Of a stretch of 64,000 bases of DNA, positions 8,872 through 16,907 are shown piece by piece. The DNA is taken from NCBI GenBank assembly GCA_964557955.1, contig CAZLCS010000013.1, forward strand, positions 51,291-115,290. The letters are read 5' to 3'. The DNA is from JALOOX01 sp964557955. GTDB lineage: Bacteria > Desulfobacterota > Syntrophobacteria > Syntrophobacterales > Syntrophobacteraceae. A program made the position numbers and the translations under genes. The notes under the pieces are model-generated. The model saw only the letters and a program-made list of their open reading frames with translations, made no database searches and was not told the origin of the DNA. Each line of letters begins with the position of its first letter. Positions within the stretch are counted from its first letter, which is position 1.

Positions 8872-9702
8872 ATGAGAAATCGGAAGACGTGGAAGACATT
8901 GTGGCTGACGGCACTTGTGGTGGCTCTGACGGCCGGAGTCGGCTCCGCCGCCAAGCTCCAGCAGCAGCTGGCCGAAGAGAGCATGATCGAGCAGGTGCTC
9001 AAGCGGGGTGTCCTGAAGGTGGGGTTCTCCACATTTGTGCCCTGGGCCATGACGGACAAGGCGGGCGATTACATCGGCTTTGAGATCGACGTCGCCAAAC
9101 GGTTGGCCCAGGACATGGGAGTCAAGGTGGAATTCGTTCCCACCAAATGGTCCGGGATCATCCCGGCCCTCCTGACGGGCAAATTCGACATCATCATCGG
9201 CGGAATGAGCATCAAGACCGATCGCAACCTGAAGGTCAATTTCACGGATCCATACTATTACACGGGGATGTCCATCGTGGCGCACAGGGAGCTCGCCAGG
9301 GGCTTTGACAGCCTCGAGAGCTTCAACAAGCCCGATGTGGTCATTGCGGTCAGGATCGGGACCACCGCCGTGGCCGCGGCCAAGAAATTCATGCCCAACG
9401 CCCAGCTGAGACAGTTTGATGAAGAGTCCCAGGCGGTTCAGGAACTCCTCAACGGCCGCGCCCATGCGTTCGTGAGTGAAGAGCCTCTGCCGGCATTCCA
9501 GGCGGTCAAGAATCCGGACAAGCTGTTCCTGCCGGTGAAGGAAGCCTTCGCCCGGAGTCCCATTGGGCTTGCCGTCCGAAAGGGGGATGTGGACACCCTG
9601 AACCTCCTCAACAACTGGATTCGCCTGATCCAGGAGGAGGGATGGCTTCAGGAGCGCAAGCACTACTGGTTCGAGACCCGTGACTGGGAGGGGCTTCAGT
9701 AG
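8872..9702 (+). CDS. Periplasmic amino acid-binding protein (SBP family 3)
   Basis: A 276-aa protein with a strong ribosome site (GAGAAGGAGG) before the ATG and a signal peptide ending about residue 25 (VGSAA). The mature protein shows the SBP_bac_3 fold signature: IGFEIDVAKRLAQDMG, KWSGIIPALLTGKFDIIIGG, then DRNLKVNFTDPYY. The conserved Arg after the GGM turn would contact the ligand carboxylate. It delivers an amino acid to the permeases encoded on either side. I cannot tell which amino acid from sequence alone. Confidence 0.9.
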   Translation: MRNRKTWKTLWLTALVVALTAGVGSAAKLQQQLAEESMIEQVLKRGVLKVGFSTFVPWAMTDKAGDYIGFEIDVAKRLAQDMGVKVEFVPTKWSGIIPALLTGKFDIIIGGMSIKTDRNLKVNFTDPYYYTGMSIVAHRELARGFDSLESFNKPDVVIAVRIGTTAVAAAKKFMPNAQLRQFDEESQAVQELLNGRAHAFVSEEPLPAFQAVKNPDKLFLPVKEAFARSPIGLAVRKGDVDTLNLLNNWIRLIQEEGWLQERKHYWFETRDWEGLQ

Positions 9703-9746
9703 CGGGTGCCCTTTGGGACAAACCTCAAAGCCCTGGACGAGGGAAG

Positions 9747-10652
9747 TTGGTCCGAGCTCAAGGAAAAAGCTGGAGAGTTTCTCCCCTCGACGTGATGGTC
9801 GTTGCGGTACTCGCGGCGGTGGCGGTCTATGTGATCCATGGCATTGATGCCAAGGTGCATTATCGGTGGAACTGGTCCGCCGTCCCCCAGTACCTCCTGC
9901 GCTATGATGCAGCGGAGGGGAGCTGGATGCCCGGGCTGCTTCTCCAGGGTCTGTTCACCACCATCCGGCTGAGCATATGGACTACTTTGCTCGCCACGCT
10001 CGTCGGGCTTGTGGTGGGGCTCTGGAAGGTCAGCCGCAGTCTTTTCCTGCGAATGGTCGGGTCCACCTTCGTGGGGCTGGTCCGCAACACCCCGCCCCTG
10101 GTCCTGGTTTTTCTGTTTTACTACTTCCTGAGCGACCAGATCCTCCCGCTGCTCAAACTGGATGAAGTGCTGCACCGGCAATCCCCCCTCGTCCAGGATT
10201 TCGTCGCCCTGATCGCCGCTCCCCCCATCCGCCTCAACAGCTTTGTTTCGGCGGTCATCACCTTGAGCGTATATGAAGGGGCTTACATTGCCGAGATCGT
10301 GCGTGCGGGCATCCAGTCCGTCGACCGGGGGCAGTGGGAGGCATCGGCGGCTCTCGGGCTCTCGCGGTGCCGGCAGATGCTCCACGTCATCCTGCCCCAG
10401 GCCGCCCAGCGCATCCTCCCACCCATGGCGGGCCAATTCATCTCGACCATCAAGGACTCGGCCATCGTCTCGGTGATCTCGGTTCAGGAACTGACCTTCC
10501 AGGGCATGGAACTGATGGCTGCGACCTATCTCACCTTCGAGGTCTGGATCACCATCACGCTCCTCTATTTTGTGCTGACTTTCGGTTGTTCCCGCGCTGC
10601 GGCGAGGATCGAAGCGGCCATACGAAGAAGTCCCGCATGGGTGGGAAGATAG
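9747..10652 (+). CDS. Polar amino acid ABC transporter permease
   Basis: 301 aa as read from the TTG at 9747. An internal GTG or ATG near 9792-9797 is an alternative start. The protein contains LVRNTPPLVLVFLFYYF and the EAA loop EASAALGLSRCRQMLHVILP, so it is a HisM/GlnP-type permease and likely the partner of the permease at 8006. An insert of about 40 residues after the RNTP block (KLDEVLHRQSPLVQDF) makes it longer than its partner. The last 28 codons lie inside the left copy of a 223-bp direct repeat and reappear, detached, at 11922-12010. No ATP-binding subunit is encoded nearby, so it must come from elsewhere in the genome. Confidence 0.87.
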   Translation: MVRAQGKSWRVSPLDVMVVAVLAAVAVYVIHGIDAKVHYRWNWSAVPQYLLRYDAAEGSWMPGLLLQGLFTTIRLSIWTTLLATLVGLVVGLWKVSRSLFLRMVGSTFVGLVRNTPPLVLVFLFYYFLSDQILPLLKLDEVLHRQSPLVQDFVALIAAPPIRLNSFVSAVITLSVYEGAYIAEIVRAGIQSVDRGQWEASAALGLSRCRQMLHVILPQAAQRILPPMAGQFISTIKDSAIVSVISVQELTFQGMELMAATYLTFEVWITITLLYFVLTFGCSRAAARIEAAIRRSPAWVGR

Positions 10653-10789
10653 AGGCTTATCCGAGCTTCAGGCTCTCGACCGCAGCGAGGACGTCGGCCG
10701 CCGTGATGGATTCCATGCAGGCGTGATCAGCGGGGCAGCGCCGCTTGAGGCAGGGAGCTCAGGAGACCGGTTTTCGCACGATCCGCACC
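10567..10789. repeat. Left copy of a 223-bp direct duplication
   Basis: Bases 10567-10789 align without gaps to 11922-12144 (offset 1355) with 12 mismatches, about 95% identity. The copy covers the 3' end of the permease gene and a fragment of the glycosyltransferase gene whose intact copy ends at 12013. It ends abruptly within GATCCGCAC, after which the two sequences diverge. Confidence 0.93.
10658..10789 (-). pseudogene. C-terminal fragment of a GT9 heptosyltransferase
   Basis: The minus strand of the left duplicate encodes about 43 residues (VRIVRKPVSSAPCLKRRCPA and on to the stop) matching the C-terminus of the intact gene at 12013-13149, with a few substitutions. It has no start and joins unrelated sequence, with a stop codon just upstream in frame, so it is a remnant left by the duplication. 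Confidence 0.85.
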
Positions 10790-11110
10790 GGTACTTACAA
10801 TACGAACCCAAGGAATTTGGATACGGCCAGGATGGGGTGATGACCCAGCTTGAACTGTGCCATCTCCACCACAACAAAGTGGAAGGCAGGGATCCGTCCA
10901 GGGGGGAGCGTGTGGTGATCCCGAATCACCATGGACTGGCCGTGTCTGCCGTGTTGCCGTTGACACACAAGGCAGAATCGCCTAGGTCCTGGCCGTGATG
11001 GGTAGTCTTAACATCTCCCCTTTTATCACCGAGGGCTGCCAACGGGAAAGCGGCAGTGCCTTAGGTCGATATGGCCGGTCCGCCGAGACAGGAGCGCTGG
11101 TTGCGTTCAC
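10790..11110. other. Inserted sequence between the direct repeats, left part
   Basis: Unique sequence with no recognised gene. On the minus strand one frame reads about 59 codons to a TAA at roughly 10797-10799 and ends in AFHFVVVEMAQFKLGHH followed by PILAVSKFLGFVL. It looks protein-like but has no identifiable start or family, so it may be the tail of a broken gene carried in with the insertion. Confidence 0.3.
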
Positions 11111-11171
11111 CAGGAGCTTGTCCGAGAATAGGCTTCGGGCTTTTCTTCGTGAGCTCTCGGACTGCCTCCTG
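11111..11171 (+). repeat. Short TIR element
   Basis: Left end CAGGAGCTTGTCCGAGAA (11111-11128) and right end TCTCGGACTGCCTCCTG (about 11155-11171) are imperfect inverted repeats matching the ends of the element at 6755. The body (GGCTTCGGGC and following) differs from the other copies. Confidence 0.6.
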
Positions 11172-11213
11172 GTCGAGTTGACATTGAACACACTATGCAG
11201 ATAGGAGTGGAAT

Positions 11214-11825
11214 ATGGGGAATCTGAAGCCTATCCATGCCGCAGCGACAAGAATTGTGTTTGCGGTGCTGCTGATGCTCTGTGCGCTCGCTGTTGCCTCC
11301 ACGGCGACATTCGCTCAGGGTGGGGGCTCATGGGTGAAAGTGGGCACGGGGGACCATCCGGGCCAGGACGTGGATAGCTCTGAGGGTGCAATACCGGACC
11401 CCAGGAAAGCCAGGGATGGCTACACCGCATTCTGTTGGGACGGCATCCAGTACAACAACACGTATAACCCCGGCAGGGCATTCTGTACGTACAAGAATTT
11501 GCCTTTTGACAAGATTATGGGCGGAACCAACATCGGAGTAATGTATAAGGGGGTCGGAGCCGGGTCCCCGGCATCGGGACGACTGGTTTCGTTCATCAGC
11601 GGTCCGGACCCCGAGGGAATTACGCCGGTATACTATTTAGGTGTGGATGGTCAGCTTCACCACGTGCAGTCTACCTCCGTTGCTGCCAAGTGGTTTGGCG
11701 CAGACTGGATCAGCCAGATTCGCTGGTGTGGAGACTCTCAACGGCGGATTCTTCCTCAGTGCAGGGGCGATTTCTCCCGTTTGCGTGGTTGTCCGATCAC
11801 TGACCTCACGACTCAATTGCCTTGA
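11214..11825 (+). CDS. Secreted protein of unknown function inside the duplication
   Basis: A 203-aa protein with a TAGGAG ribosome site and a clear signal peptide (core FAVLLMLCALAVA, cleavage after TFA near residue 35). The mature part has GGSWVKVGTG, a DGYTAFCWDGIQYNN block and TNIGVMYKGVGAGSPASG, a small-residue-rich secreted look, but I recognise no family. After about residue 165 the composition changes to RWCGDSQRRILPQCRGD, and another frame becomes cleaner, so the 3' end may be frameshifted or truncated. It is the only convincing gene in the sequence between the two direct repeats, and its base composition is lower in GC than the neighbours. Confidence 0.6.
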   Translation: MGNLKPIHAAATRIVFAVLLMLCALAVASTATFAQGGGSWVKVGTGDHPGQDVDSSEGAIPDPRKARDGYTAFCWDGIQYNNTYNPGRAFCTYKNLPFDKIMGGTNIGVMYKGVGAGSPASGRLVSFISGPDPEGITPVYYLGVDGQLHHVQSTSVAAKWFGADWISQIRWCGDSQRRILPQCRGDFSRLRGCPITDLTTQLP

Positions 11826-11921
11826 TCGGGTTCCATAGTCAAATTCGATCCAAAGCCTGGAGCGAGCAAACGGGCAGGCACAGCGTCTGGTAATGCAGCT
11901 CCATATTTGAAGGTACACATT

Positions 11922-12144
11922 TATTTTGTGCTCACTTTCATTTGTTCCCGCACTGCGGCGAGGATCGAAGCAGCCATACGAAGAAGTCCCGCATGGGTGG
12001 GGCGATAGAGGCTTATCTGAGCCTCAGGCTCTCGACCGCCGCGAGGACGTCGGCCGCCGTGATGGATTCCATGCAGGCGTGATCAGTGGGGCAGCGCCGC
12101 TTGAGGCAGGGAGCGCAGGAGACCGGTTTTCGCACGATCCGCAC
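11922..12144. repeat. Right copy of the 223-bp direct duplication
   Basis: Matches 10567-10789 with 12 substitutions and no gaps. The right copy holds the intact 3' end of the heptosyltransferase gene and, at 11922-12010, an orphan fragment encoding the last 28 residues of the amino acid permease. Confidence 0.93.
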
Positions 12145-13149
12145 GCTGTCGCTCAGGGGCGAGGTGGTGGTTGGGTCCGTGGATCCGAAAAGCGCCACGA
12201 GGGGAACGCCGAAGGCGGCCGCAACGTGCATGGGGCCGGAATCATTCGTCACGAAGAGTCCGCAGTGTGCGATCACCGCCATGAGCTGCCGGACCGAGGA
12301 CTTGCCGACGAGATTCAAGCACCGAGATTGGAGCGCTGATTCAATGTCCCTGCCGATGTCCATTTCGCCGGGCCCTCCGGTGATGAGAATGCCGCCATCC
12401 AGGTTGCGGGCCAGAGTATCGGCAACTTCCGCGAAGCGTTCGGGAAGCCATCTTTTGGCTGAGCCGTAAGCGGCGCCGGGATTGATGCCGATCCAGAATC
12501 GATGGGCGGAGAGCAGCCGCCTGGCCCACTCCGTCTCGTCTTCCGTGCATTGCAGGAGCAATCGGCCGCTTCCGCCTCGGATTCCCCAATGCTCCAGCAT
12601 GGAGCCATAGTAGTCTGTGTGGTGGAGCAGTCGCTCCCTCCTCCCGATGGGCACACCGTGAGTCAGCAGGAGTCGCCTTCCATCAGTTCGGTAGCCCATT
12701 CGGACGGGGATCCGGGCCAGAGAGGCCATCATGGCAGCCTCGATGGCGTTCTGGAACAGAATGGCCAGATCGAAGCGCTCGCCGCGCAGCAGCCTCGAGA
12801 ATCCCCAGAGCCCCCGCATGCCGCGATGCTCCCGTTTCTTGTCGAACACCATGACCCCGTCGCAGAAGGGATGGGGCGAGAAGAGCTCGGCCACAGCTGG
12901 AGGGGCTACGACCGTGATCTTCGCATCCGGGAAGGTGGCGCGCACGGCCCCCATGGCCGGCGTCGTCATCACGGCATCGCCGATCCAGTTGGTGGACCGG
13001 ATGAGAATCCGGGATATGGCGGGATGGGGGACCTCGCAGACAGAAGGACTCGGGGACACCGAGCCCTGGGAAGACGGCGACCGGCGGCCTGCAGTACCGG
13101 CTGCGTTTCCCTGAATCCTATGCCTGCATTCCTCTCTCTGAAAATCCAA
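12013..13149 (-). CDS. waaF: Glycosyltransferase family 9, LPS heptosyltransferase II-like
   Basis: About 378 aa from a TTG start with a GGAGG site 10 nt upstream; family members usually begin near ILIRSTNWIGDAVM, here residue 48, so the first 45 residues are an extension or the start is later. The protein has the GT9 N-terminal NWIGDAVMTTPA block, the GINPGAAYGSAKRW motif and a C-terminal VTNDSGPMHVAAAFGVPLVALFGSTD block that binds the ADP-heptose donor. It adds a heptose to the inner core of LPS at the cytoplasmic face of the inner membrane. The final 44 codons lie in the right copy of the 223-bp repeat, where the gene is intact. Confidence 0.87.
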   Translation of the reverse strand: MDFQREECRHRIQGNAAGTAGRRSPSSQGSVSPSPSVCEVPHPAISRILIRSTNWIGDAVMTTPAMGAVRATFPDAKITVVAPPAVAELFSPHPFCDGVMVFDKKREHRGMRGLWGFSRLLRGERFDLAILFQNAIEAAMMASLARIPVRMGYRTDGRRLLLTHGVPIGRRERLLHHTDYYGSMLEHWGIRGGSGRLLLQCTEDETEWARRLLSAHRFWIGINPGAAYGSAKRWLPERFAEVADTLARNLDGGILITGGPGEMDIGRDIESALQSRCLNLVGKSSVRQLMAVIAHCGLFVTNDSGPMHVAAAFGVPLVALFGSTDPTTTSPLSDSVRIVRKPVSCAPCLKRRCPTDHACMESITAADVLAAVESLRLR

Positions 13150-13240
13150 TTTTCAAAGTCCTCCCGACATCAGGCCCCATGTCTCCAACCGCATGGCCTC
13201 TCCCAGTCCTCGAGTCACTGTGTCACCCGTCTCCCGGTCC

Positions 13241-14557
13241 CTAAAAAAGGCCGGCCATTGTCCCATTGCTCAGCACCAGAAAATAGAGAACGGCTGACAC
13301 GATGAGGAAGAGGCATGGGATCCAGAGGTGTCGGTACACAGCCGCAATGCTGGTCTGGAAATAGGCGTTGGAAAGGAGCAGGCACAGGTGCAGCGGCGAA
13401 AGCAGCACACCCAGGAAGCCGCAGACCAGCGCCAGGATCATGTAGGGCAGCATGTACTGGGCCTGGCCAAAGGCTTGAACCAGCGAAATAATGATGGGAA
13501 AGGTCGTGCCCACGAAGCCGACGGTCAGTCCAATGACTCCGCCGATGAGGAAGGGCAGGATCATGGTGATGGGCATGAGCGGAATCCGCCAGCGCAGCAG
13601 TTCTTCACTCACCTGCGTCACAGCCCGGCTGTCCTCGAGCATTCCCTTGAACATCAGGATGGCCGCCACCATGGCGAACATGTGCCATAGCTGTTTCTGA
13701 ACCAGGATCTGCCGCCGATCCTCCCCCAAAATCCCGTTGGTCCGCCACACCCAGCCGATGGCGAGCAGGAGCGCCAGGATGAGTCCCAGTTCCTTGCCGA
13801 TCGAGATTTTCCAGCCTTTCAATGCGGGGGTCAAAAGGGCGCCGGACCCCAGCCCCAGTCCAATGACGATGATGATGGGGGCCAGTTCCCGCAGGATGGG
13901 CATAAGGGGAGGCCGGTCCACCTCGGGCGGGCCGGCGGTGTTCGGGGCTCCCGACCTGAGGACCTGCAGGGGCCAGTATCCCACCAGCAGGGCAACGCTT
14001 GAAAGCGGGAGGGAAAACACGACGAAAGTCCCCAGGTCGATATCGGCCAGGGTCGTGGTGAGCAGAACTCCGGGGTAAAGAGGCCACCAGTATTCCCAGA
14101 TGTGGCGGAACCAGTAGTTGATGTAGCTCAAGAGAGAGCCTGGAACCGCCAGATTCTTTCCGAGCGTCTTCACCATCGGGGCGGAGAAGATGGCTCCGCC
14201 GGGCATCGGGAGAAGCCCGATGAGCGCCGGAAAGATGACGAGGTTCACGCGCGGCTTTACCACCAGCCCCTGAAAGCGGTCGAGGAGCCGCTGCATCTGC
14301 CCCGCCTTCTCCATGCTGTGGCTCAAAACCAGGATGAGTGACACGATGATCCCGAGCGATACGGTCTTGGCATCGGTCAGGGAGCGGGCCAGGGACTGCA
14401 GAATGGCAAGGGGCTGCATGCCGAACAGGAGGCCGAGCAGGATGGCGCCCATCAGGAATGCGCTGCCCAGGGACCATTTTTTCTGGATTGCGAAGAGAAT
14501 GATCAGGAAGGCAAAGAAGATGCGCAGGATAGCTGGAAGATCACTGAAAAAAGTCAC
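13241..14557 (-). CDS. DUF401 integral membrane protein
   Basis: About 438 aa with ten or more hydrophobic helices spread over the whole length. The text LLPMPGGAIFSAPMV, SYINYWFRHIWEYWWPLYPG and GGVIGLTVGFVGTTFPI matches the DUF401 family of putative transporters distantly related to ion and organic-anion carriers. No substrate is known. I prefer the GTG at 14557 to the upstream start at 14593 because homologues begin near FFSDLPAILRIFFAF. It is followed by the glycosyltransferase gene on the same strand, but the gap suggests separate expression. Confidence 0.8.
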   Translation of the reverse strand: MTFFSDLPAILRIFFAFLIILFAIQKKWSLGSAFLMGAILLGLLFGMQPLAILQSLARSLTDAKTVSLGIIVSLILVLSHSMEKAGQMQRLLDRFQGLVVKPRVNLVIFPALIGLLPMPGGAIFSAPMVKTLGKNLAVPGSLLSYINYWFRHIWEYWWPLYPGVLLTTTLADIDLGTFVVFSLPLSSVALLVGYWPLQVLRSGAPNTAGPPEVDRPPLMPILRELAPIIIVIGLGLGSGALLTPALKGWKISIGKELGLILALLLAIGWVWRTNGILGEDRRQILVQKQLWHMFAMVAAILMFKGMLEDSRAVTQVSEELLRWRIPLMPITMILPFLIGGVIGLTVGFVGTTFPIIISLVQAFGQAQYMLPYMILALVCGFLGVLLSPLHLCLLLSNAYFQTSIAAVYRHLWIPCLFLIVSAVLYFLVLSNGTMAGLF

Positions 14558-14667
14558 GTGCCCACAAAACCTCGTTCCCGCTAAAACGGGCATTCAGGAA
14601 AATATCAGTCGTCATTCCGGCAGTACTGCAGCGAGACTTTCTGTCAGTACGCAGGCTTGCATTCGTT

Positions 14668-14688
14668 CCCTCTCCCTCAGGGAGAGGG
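14668..14688. repeat. Perfect 10-bp hairpin, dispersed-repeat type
   Basis: CCCTCTCCCT and AGGGAGAGGG form a perfect stem with a one-base loop in the gap between the FAU-1-like and DUF401 genes. There is no T tract on the minus strand, so it is more like a dispersed palindrome than an intrinsic terminator. Confidence 0.6.
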
Positions 14689-14711
14689 TCAGGGTTTCCG
14701 TAGATCTGTGT

Positions 14712-15668
14712 TCAGCGGCTCAGGGTCCTCATGAGCTCTTCGGCCACCTCGAGTGCTCTGCGCTCCAGGGATGAACTGATGCTCCCATTCTGAGTCAGCA
14801 AAGCGAGCTTCTCCCGATCCACCATGAACGGCTCCTCGCCGGCGCGCCGGATCACATCCACCTCCAGGTCCAGGTAGCGTGCGCCGAAGGGATAGATCTC
14901 CACCGGGGTGTTGATGTTGTAATACTCGCCGATGGGCTTTCCTTCCCTGGTGAAGTAGCTGTGCTTGACCACCCAGGATCCTTCCTGGACCTCCGTCAGA
15001 CCGTAGTCGCCGTGTCGAATGGGGATATCCAGGCCGTCATAGCGGCCCTCCGAAAAGGATCTTTTGAACACGATACGGTCTTCACTGGACTCCAGCAGCA
15101 TGCCTTCCCGGAAGCGGGCCAGCTTCCCCGACGGGCGGATATGCTCCAGCCGGACGATGCCGCATTTCTCAAGGGGGAACAGGATAGTTTCCTCGAGAAG
15201 CCTCCGCTCGAGAGCCTCCTTTTGTTCGGGGTGGCGCATGAGATCCATCTCGGCCCGCTCCACGGTTTTGGCGTCGATGGCCCGCAGTCGATGATGCCTG
15301 GCCAGTGTCGGAGTGACTCCAAAGCGAAGGGTATCCAGGGCTTCCTTGGAACCTCCGGGAAACTCGACGCGGCCTCGAAGCAGGCTTTCTCTGTCATCCT
15401 CAGGTGCGAGACTTATCACGACGGCATCCAGGAGCCTTTCCTGAAGGAACGTGATGAACTGGCAGAGGCGCTCAGGCCCCCCGACCATCTCGATCCCTTG
15501 GAGGTCCTCCCGGTCACAGATCAGGATGTCGTGCAGACCTTCGGGAAAATCCAGGCCGAATCGTTCACGGATCTTGGGGGAAGGGTCCACCACCACGTAT
15601 TCCCAGTCCAGAAGCAAACGGGTGATGGCCGTGCTGTACACTCCTCGTACCTTGATGCGAGCGTTCAT
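14712..15668 (-). CDS. FAU-1-like ribonuclease / RNA-binding protein with DUF402 domain
   Basis: About 318 aa. The N-terminal part (MNARIKVRGVYSTAITRLLL) is RNase E/G S1-like and the C-terminal 120 residues form a DUF402 domain (EYYNINTPVEIYPFGARYLDLE and following). This combination is that of FAU-1, the archaeal RNA-binding ribonuclease implicated in 5S rRNA processing. I place the start at the second ATG (15668), where the family similarity begins. The rtcA gene ends only about 36 bases upstream on the same strand, so the pair probably forms an RNA-processing operon. Bacterial occurrences are uncommon to my knowledge. The functional assignment is by family only. Confidence 0.75.
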   Translation of the reverse strand: MNARIKVRGVYSTAITRLLLDWEYVVVDPSPKIRERFGLDFPEGLHDILICDREDLQGIEMVGGPERLCQFITFLQERLLDAVVISLAPEDDRESLLRGRVEFPGGSKEALDTLRFGVTPTLARHHRLRAIDAKTVERAEMDLMRHPEQKEALERRLLEETILFPLEKCGIVRLEHIRPSGKLARFREGMLLESSEDRIVFKRSFSEGRYDGLDIPIRHGDYGLTEVQEGSWVVKHSYFTREGKPIGEYYNINTPVEIYPFGARYLDLEVDVIRRAGEEPFMVDREKLALLTQNGSISSSLERRALEVAEELMRTLSR

Positions 15669-15704
15669 GGCTTTTATCCTCCCCATCCCGGATTTTCGTC
15701 GTCC

Positions 15705-16748
15705 TCATGGACGATGATAGCCGATGCCGTCGATCCGTAAAAGGTTTCCTTCCCATTTCGTCCGCACTCCGAGCATTTTTTCCACAAGCCAAAGATTGGA
15801 TGCCACGTGATCCGTCATTCGGGGCACGATGTATTCGGTGCGTCCCTCGGCGAGGGCTGCAAACAGGATGAGCTGGTCGGCAAGAAACCGGTCGGTGGTG
15901 GCTCCGCTGTGAAGATCTTCGCGGAGTGCCTTCACCACGTGAGAGGCGATGTTTTCGGATCGTCTGCCCCGTTTCCCTGCCTGATCGGAACCCAGCCTGC
16001 AGCCCGTTTCGGTTTGGATCCAGATGAGCAGGGCCGCCCCTTTCTGCACGGCACGATCGTCTTCGAGGATGTCAATGGTTGCGGTAAGCCCTGCCTTTTT
16101 CAGGAGTGCCGTGGCCTCGGCCGCCATGCGGTCTGCGACCATTTCCGCCCGAAGATGCGAGGCCAGGGCGATTCCCCTGACCTGGCTGATCTCCCCCTGC
16201 TTTCTGGCCAGCAGAGGCTCGATGGCGCCTTTTCGGGGGGACACTTCGAGAACCAGCTCGCCCTGCCCCTCGGGCACAAATCCAGGGCGCGCCATGTGCA
16301 GCGCAGACCGAATACCCATCCGATCGAGCACGGGGAGAAGCACGTTCTGCATGTGGAAAAAAGTCGGGGCATGGTCCTGAAACAATCCGCCCCGGATGGT
16401 GAACCTCGATGGTGAACCCCCAAAGATGCCCAGGGGCAGAACACAGAAGGCCAGCATGGTCGCCGAGCCGGCCGTGCCGATATCCCAGTGGTATCCACCA
16501 CCCCGGATCTCGGACCCCGGCCGGTAAAAGACCTCGAGCGACCCCACCTGGTCGCCCTCGAGCTTTCCCGAGCATAGCTCGCAGCACGCCCTCAGCGCCT
16601 GGAGATGTTGGGGCCGCAATCCCGGTTTTTCACGCTTGGCTCGAATGCGAAAGAGGTGCAGAGGCTCGCCCAGCAGCGTAGCCAAAGCCCCGGCGTATCG
16701 CAGCAAAGTTCCGCTCCCCGAGTGCACCGCTCCGTCGATCTCCAGCAT
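15705..16748 (-). CDS. rtcA: RNA 3'-terminal phosphate cyclase
   Basis: A 347-aa protein of normal length. It opens with LEIDGAVHSGSGTLLRYA, close to the family's IDGS-GEGGGQ-LR start, and continues with RPGSEIRGGGYHW and a C-terminal DRFLADQLILFAALAEG block. A His in RMTDHVASN near residue 314 sits where the adenylated catalytic His is expected. RtcA uses ATP to convert RNA 3'-phosphate ends into 2',3'-cyclic phosphates in the cytoplasm. The usual GEGGGQ glycine block is altered to SGSGT. In many bacteria it is paired with the ligase RtcB; here the partner is an FAU-1-like nuclease immediately downstream. Confidence 0.88.
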   Translation of the reverse strand: MLEIDGAVHSGSGTLLRYAGALATLLGEPLHLFRIRAKREKPGLRPQHLQALRACCELCSGKLEGDQVGSLEVFYRPGSEIRGGGYHWDIGTAGSATMLAFCVLPLGIFGGSPSRFTIRGGLFQDHAPTFFHMQNVLLPVLDRMGIRSALHMARPGFVPEGQGELVLEVSPRKGAIEPLLARKQGEISQVRGIALASHLRAEMVADRMAAEATALLKKAGLTATIDILEDDRAVQKGAALLIWIQTETGCRLGSDQAGKRGRRSENIASHVVKALREDLHSGATTDRFLADQLILFAALAEGRTEYIVPRMTDHVASNLWLVEKMLGVRTKWEGNLLRIDGIGYHRP

Positions 16749-16907
16749 AGAGCCTCCCCCAGCGGTCCAGGACCTGTCATATTCCCTATGCTTTCAACCA
16801 TAAGGTCCCCAAGTCCAACGCGAAAGGCCTTAGTTACTCAAACTGCGGCAGTGGGGTGCCCTCAGCCCTGATCCTGCGCCTGTCAAGCGGCATTGGTCGC
16901 GACTCAC

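Noticed and set aside
10790..11921. Insertion sequence between the direct repeats
   Set aside because: No transposase or short target duplication was found; the repeats are far too long for a target site duplication.
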